Below are positions 58,897 to 64,000 of a DNA stretch of 64,000 nucleotides, in pieces. The notes below the pieces were generated by a model. It worked only from the letters and a program-made list of their open reading frames with translations, was not told where the DNA came from and did no database searches. Made by a program: the position numbers and the translations under genes. Origin of the DNA: Moniliella sp. 'wahieum' (lineage: Eukaryota; Basidiomycota; Moniliellomycetes; Moniliellales; Moniliellaceae); the NCBI GenBank assembly GCA_003971905.1, contig RSEE01000032.1, positions 1 through 64,000 of the forward strand. The letters are read 5' to 3'. Position 1 is the stretch's first letter, and each line of letters starts with the position of its first letter.

Positions 58897-60680
58897 GTCT
58901 AAACCGTCATGGCACGCAAAGATGGGGAATCATTGTTGCCCTACCAATTCCTGTCTTGGAAAGCCGTAGAGCGTGAAGCCAGCAAGCCGGAAGGATGGGC
59001 CCACGAGGATCAATAATCAACCAACAAGAAAGGGAGAACGGGTACCCGAAGGCAGTTTGGCGTTAGGCATCGGGGCTAAAGCAGAGCAGACGGGGTAAGG
59101 CACTAACGCTGCCCCCGCCTAGCCCCCCACACATACACCCTCACCAAATGGCTAGAAGCGACAGACCCATGGCCAGCACCAAGGCAGGTCAGGCTACCGG
59201 GGTGGCTGCACTGTCCTTGGCGCAGCTTCTACTTCGCGATCAGGAAGGACCAGGGCAGTCAGGTGATAATCGATGAGAGAAGAGGGTATATATGCACATG
59301 GAATGTAAGTAAAAGGTCAAACAGACCGAACGGGACCGTCGGGGCCTCGGTCATCTGTCATCCAGGCTGTCGCCCGGTCACGGTGGCCATTGACCCATTG
59401 GATCCTATACGTTGAGCCTGGTAGGAAGCTCCTTTGAATCATCAATTAAGTTCCACCTCACAGTCATGGCTACCTTTCCGATCCGAAAATCATACATGTT
59501 TTGACATTTGGGCACCACTACCCAGAAAGAAGGACAGTAAAAAAAATGGGCGGGCAAGGGCTGAGGAACAAGGGTTCCCTTACTTTTCGTTGAACTCAAC
59601 CGTGAAAAAACGTTTTGCCACACTGGGAACGGCATGGGCGGAAGGTGTGCCAGTCTGAGCAGGCTCTGTCAAGCGAATCCCTCCAACAAGGTAAAGGTGA
59701 GTGTAGAACAAACGCTGGTGAGTTGTAGATGAGCTTCGGGAAGGAGTGGTGTGCAAAAAAGCACCTTGAAAAGAATCAAAATGAGAGTGAGGGTCACGGC
59801 GGAGGTCCACTGAGAGGCCAGGGCCATCTTGAGATTTCCACGGACGGTGAAAAAAGATTCGTCTCGGCAAGCGCAGTCGACCTACAAGGTGAGGCCTAAT
59901 TCCAACGGCCGTCGGAACCCTCCTACCACACAAAATTTGTACAATCCACTACTTGGCGCTCAGTCGCTCATCCTCACATGTCACAGCTCACATGAGCCAC
60001 TTGACCAATGTTAACTTTTGGGAGGCTTCCTGGTGCCCGCTACATATATGGTCACTACACTGACCTCAAACCATGTCCACCCAACGGTGGACCCTCCAAG
60101 GCCTCTGCCTCTGGCTTTTGGGCTCCGACCTCATCCGTGGGTAGTGTTTATACCTGGAGTCTTGCTTGAGGTGGTACTAGTACCCCCACGGCCTTGACTC
60201 TGGCTGGCAATGGGCGGGGTTTCCGGCAGAGTCTCGCTGAGCTCACTTCTATACCAGAAGAGGCCAGAAGCCAGAAAAAGAGTAGGCTAAACGCGTTTCG
60301 GTATAGACTTTGTCGTGGTTAAAGGGCCAGAACAACCAAACAAAAAGGCAGTGCGAAATCGCAGGCGTCGTAGGCAACGAGGGATGTGCGGACGGGGACA
60401 CCCTATCCGTAGTTTTGAATGCCACTGGCAGGGGCGATGCGGGAAATGGGTGCGAGTGGTCCGGATGGAGACTACGTATGGGCCGAAAAGGAGGGGACGA
60501 AGGGTATCAACCAGTGGAGCAGGGAAAAAAAGGGAGGCGGGGAAGAGGTGGCAAGGGAGGGGAGGGTTCATTGACACAAACAGTTAGTTAACCGTCTTAA
60601 CAGGGTAGAAGCCATCCCCTCCACCGCCGTCAAGTTTAGGCAAGGGGGTCGAGCGGGATGAGGCTCACAACCGCTCACGT
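58897..60680. other. Long spacer without recognised gene
   Basis: No gene is supported. Open frames at 59,405-59,935 and 60,287-60,590 on either strand lack motifs and mutual support. TATATATGCACATGG lies near 59,287-59,300. Confidence 0.5.
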
Positions 60681-61085
60681 CCCAGGAACAGTCCTATTAT
60701 GAATATCTGGTTACTGAGCACGATGAGGAGCCTGAATTCTGCGAAAAGGTCGCATTCGAGGACGGTGGACAGAAATACAAGGTAAGTTGGGACCATCCAA
60801 GAGTCTCTAGGCCCAACGTTCCTGCGTCGGAAAGTGATATAATCATCGCACCTTGGGGTTCCCTAAAAGAATCAACCTCATGTATATAGGTTGTTGTCCG
60901 TCGGCGTGGCGGGGTTAGGGTGGTGCCAGAGGGGGTACCATTCCACGGCCTATGTGGACAGGGTGAGGCCGTGGTGATGTTTGCGCCGGCCGTGCCGAAG
61001 GCGAAGGTGAATGGGTCGATCATTTATCCATGTTGGTGCTCTTACCTACGGCCGTCTTTGCGTCATCAGGTGGGGATATTGATAC
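60681..61085 (+). other. Orphan spliced coding-like fragment
   Basis: A frame with EQSYYEYLVTEHDEEPEF and KVAFEDGGQKYK stops at a GTAAGT donor (60,782). The acceptor TATATAG ends at 60,889, and the frame continues in phase through PEGVPFHGLCGQGEAVVMFA toward 61,085. The in-phase join across a 108-base intron-like gap favours true coding origin. No family is recognised, and no start codon or full gene structure could be assigned. Confidence 0.3.
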
Positions 61086-61528
61086 TTGAACGTTGATAGC
61101 GCCTGGATGGTAAGACCCTCTTAGAAAGCAGTTCCTTGAGCCACCCTGTATGGCTAGTGTGTTTGACCGAGGTCACTTCAGTGTCCCTTCTCAGGCATAG
61201 TAGGAGTTCGTTTTGTTTTCTCACTTCTGTTTGCCTTGTTCTGCAGCATATAGCCCCTGGTGGGGAAACTGGCTGTTGGATGTCCCTCTGTAAGTGTTGT
61301 TGCTTTGGCTGAAACCGCCAACCGCCACAACCAGTGAGATTGCAACATCCTCGAGGACCACCAGGACTCCAGAGCTCATCAGGACTTACTCATATTACCT
61401 CAATTCCCGACTATATGATCCCAATCGAGGAGATGATACCGAGGCGAACAGGTTTTGATTACGCATCACGAGTTACAGTGGCAGAGACGATGAAAAGCAC
61501 AGAAAGAAATACACGTTGCCATAGAGAG
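61086..61528. other. 3' spacer of the F-box gene
   Basis: No gene is seen; the sequence is of mixed composition with no repeats of note. Confidence 0.45.
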
Positions 61529-63096
61529 TCAAGGTGTCAAGACATCCCCAGGGTGGAAATAAGACCAGGCCGAAGCAGCCAGATCCCAACAGACAACCAC
61601 AATATAGAACTCGTCGTCATCTCCGACACGAGGACGACAGAGCCGAATGGTAACGTACACCGCATGCGGAGCAACATTCACTGACATGAGTCGTGGTGAC
61701 TGTCCCTGAAGAGGGTCTGCTGCCGCACACGAGAATAGATCGGCGACTCTCTCTGCAGTTGCGGTAGTGGGAGGAGAAGAGAGCAAGACGGGATGTATCG
61801 CGTCGAAGCAGCGAAGCGTTAGTCCAGGAGGCGCGATACCTTCCTCGTCCTGGATCACCGTCGCTTCTCTCTCTTGCCAGTCTAAAAGGTAAAGGTGCCG
61901 ACCCCGTCCACACAGTGCTTGTCCACTCCCCATATCGGCTCGGATCGTGTTGACCTCGTCTGCCTCGGACGGGAGCCAAATGAAATGACCCTCAGGTCCT
62001 TTGCCCCAGTCGTGCACGAACAGTAGCCCTTCTTCATAAACCATGCCACCGCGCCCGTTGTGGGATCAATCAGGCACACTCCGTCAGTGAACTTGACCAA
62101 TTGGGCTGTACGGTGTTATGGACCAAGCGGAGGAAAGGACCCCAGATTGCTGGGCATCCCACGCTGAACAGGAAGTTTCGGCAACCACGAATGGGAAGAA
62201 TTGAAGGTCCAGAGGTACTTCCTTTTGACCAAATCCCAGGCAAAGAACTCTCTGCCTTGGTGGTGGTGGTATGCCCGGTCCTTTGTATAAGCCTGAGGTA
62301 TAAGATCGGAAAACGGAAAAGCATCTTGCTCGAAATATTCTTCACTAGACCCCGCCCCCTCCCTCCAGCCCCAGGTTCCATTGGCTGCGGTTGGTGTCTG
62401 TGGAGAAGTGGGGAGTAGCGAACCGCTTGCCTCGTCAAAGTGGAAGTGGAGAGTAGATGATGGTTTGATCAGCCTAGATCGATCGGTATCGAACGCCACC
62501 TCCGTCCCATGGATCAGTGGGGGGGCGGCCAGCTCATCAGCATATTCTTCTACATCTTCAAGATCGTTGAATCCGCTGGCACCCTTGACGCAGTCCATAA
62601 CCACCTCACCTGTACGAAGAGAGACGGTGCGGTAGCCCGCCGCGTTGAGCAGCAGCATCACACCGAACGAGGGAAGGATGGTAGGAGTCGGGGTGTTTTC
62701 GATTTCCCATGGAACAAGCTGGACCACGCATACATATCGTGCCATCGTTACGGGCCGCTTGGGGTGCCCGTGTGAGCCGGGGGTAGCAATCAGGGTGCGG
62801 CCCACCTGCTGCGCCATCCCTTCTTGCATGAGCACGACGTCGCGCCAAGTCTTGACCTTCTTCCATGCGGCTGAGCTGATACGGTCGGCCTTGATGTGTG
62901 TGGCGCGGGCAGGACCGAATAGCTGCCCGGGCTCGGTAAGCTGGAGCGAGCGTGCCAGGCGCCGCCACAACCACTCGTGCCGGACGACGGCACGCATATG
63001 CTTGCTCAGCGACTCGAGGCGGACGAGCTCTGGAATGGTGAGCACGCGGCAGGACAAGATGTCCCACCATACGTGCTCGGGCAGGTGGACGGACAT
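61529..63096 (-). CDS. F-box protein
   Basis: The N-terminus MSVHLPEHVWWDILSCRVLT followed by LVRLESLSKHMRAVVRHEWLWRRLA fits an F-box, the SKP1-binding helix bundle of SCF ubiquitin ligases. The rest (about 450 residues) has beta-repeat-like strands, e.g. MVKFTDGVCLIDPTTGAVAW and RGRHLYLLDWQEREATVI, suggesting a propeller-like substrate domain, but no clear WD40 or Kelch signature. The protein ends YFHPGDVLTP at 61,529. Two frame shifts near 62,110 and 62,010 separate the halves. The substrate is unknown. It is divergent from VMA2, with GTCACGTG between them. Confidence 0.7.
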
Positions 63097-63577
63097 GGTG
63101 GATGGGGCGGGTTGGCGGGTGTTGGGTGGGTGAGGGTGGGAGTCCGGGAGCAGGCGCTGGCCGCATAAGGCCCAAGGCCTAAGGCAGGACTACTAATGAC
63201 TCGTGCTTGACTCACTCGGTCCAGACGAGAGTTCGAGGACATAAATAGTGCCTCCATGTCACGTGCGAGCGGGGCCCGGTGCAGTGACGGGTGACGGGTG
63301 ACGAGTGACGCTCGCCTCGAAACGTTTCATGTGGCCGCGGTGCTGCCCGCCATTCCGCCCCGGCGCAAGCACACTGCCCCTGCGCGCGCTCTGCGTTCCG
63401 CCCGAGTTCGATGGGCGGCGGTGCGGCCGGCGGGCGTTCGTTTGGATTTGCGGCCGTGCATGCCCGCTGGCCCCCGCCCGCCCCTCTGCCCTCCCCCCGT
63501 TCGCCTTCCTCCTACCGCCTCGGCTCACCCCCCCCACCTGTCCCTCTGCCTCTCCGCCGTCGCTGCTGCTGTCCGCC
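63097..63577. promoter_or_regulatory. Divergent F-box/VMA2 promoter with GTCACGTG
   Basis: GTCACGTG lies at 63,258-63,265, preceded by ATAAATAG (63,241-63,248). The VMA2-proximal half is C/T-rich up to the start codon. Confidence 0.5.
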
Positions 63578-64000
63578 ATGTCCGACCCCGCCTCAGCGAC
63601 GCCGAGCTCTTCCAGCTCAACGCCTCCGCTGCCGTGCGCAACTTCAACGTCGAGCCCCGTGTCGACTACCGCACGATCAGTGCCATCAACGGGCCCCTGG
63701 TTGTGCTCGAGAATGTAAAGTTCCCCAGCTACTACGAGATTGTCAGCCTTACGCTCCCCGACGGCTCCAAGCGCGGCGGTCAGGTCCTCGAGGTCGCCGG
63801 CAACAAGGCCGTGGTGCAAGTGTTTGAGGGTACCAGCGGCATTGATGTGGCCCGCTCCCCACATTGAGTTTACCGGGGCCAGCATGAAGCTGCCCGTGTC
63901 GGAGGACATGCTGGGCCGTATCTTTAATGGTTCGGGTAACCCTGTCGACAATGGTCCCAAGGTGTTTGCCGAGACTATTTGGACATCAACGGCTCCCCCA
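63578..64000 (+). CDS. VMA2: V-ATPase subunit B, 5' part (continues beyond window)
   Basis: Subunit B is the non-catalytic nucleotide-binding subunit of the V1 sector that acidifies vacuoles and endosomes. From the ATG at 63,578, after an early one-base shift, the product reads [74 protein letters not shown] and, after a second shift near 63,855, [20 protein letters not shown] and [13 protein letters not shown]. These are the canonical N-terminal beta-barrel and start of the nucleotide-binding domain. The window ends before the Walker region. Confidence 0.95.

Overview
The window looks like nuclear DNA of a basidiomycete fungus, probably from the smut lineage (Ustilaginomycotina); that placement is an inference. 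The genes are fungal in type (PEX1, SSD1, NIC96, KTR-type mannosyltransferase, fungal ADCK1/MCP2 kinase, FSH1 hydrolase). They lie close together on both strands, carry short introns, and most of the window is GC-rich. Two tRNA genes have introns at the standard position. Of 17 donor sites I could read, 14 fit GTNCGT, mostly GTACGT.

Layout. 1-2.7 kb: 5' part of PEX1 (minus), divergent from an ADCK1/MCP2-like kinase (3.2-6.0 kb, plus). 6.6-10.05 kb: a GT15 mannosyltransferase and a two-thioredoxin-domain protein disulfide isomerase (both minus, secretory pathway). 10.9-14.4 kb: a YSC84-like SYLF protein with a long disordered tail. 14.4-20.6 kb: repeat-rich spacer with a small NDUFA4-like gene (16.4 kb) and a decayed Ty1/copia-like element (18.1-19.9 kb). 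20.6-21.5 kb: a VAP/SCS2 ER membrane protein. 22.6-25.9 kb: an unrecognised Ser/Pro-rich protein (minus).

26.4-39 kb: an AT-richer, gene-poor island holding tRNA-Ser(UGA), a candidate LTR, an orphan spliced reading frame, hairpins, degenerate repeats and a LINE reverse transcriptase (35.7-37.9 kb). 39.3-40.6 kb: an intact secreted double-psi beta-barrel protein (minus). 42 kb: tRNA-Leu(AAG). 43.3-48.6 kb: SSD1 (minus). 49.1-51.8 kb: NIC96/NUP93 (minus), divergent from an FSH1-type hydrolase (52.1-53.0 kb). 53.1-56.0 kb: an unrecognised low-complexity protein (minus), divergent from ribosomal protein uL2 (56.6-57.3 kb). 57.8-58.9 kb: a divergent mitochondrial pair, TOM5-like and acyl carrier protein. 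61.5-63.1 kb: an F-box protein (minus), divergent from the 5' end of V-ATPase subunit B, which runs off the window.

Sequence quality matters for every call. Conserved housekeeping genes contain many single-base shifts of reading frame while their protein similarity continues across them. uL2, ACP1, the TOM5-like gene and the double-psi gene read cleanly. The simplest reading is uncorrected indels in a long-read assembly, not mass gene death. CDS spans are therefore given as gene extents and may not translate straight through. I found no convincing new biological system. The best leads are the GTNCGT donor bias, GTCACGTG palindromes in promoters, families of short palindromic words in spacers, and the AT-rich island.
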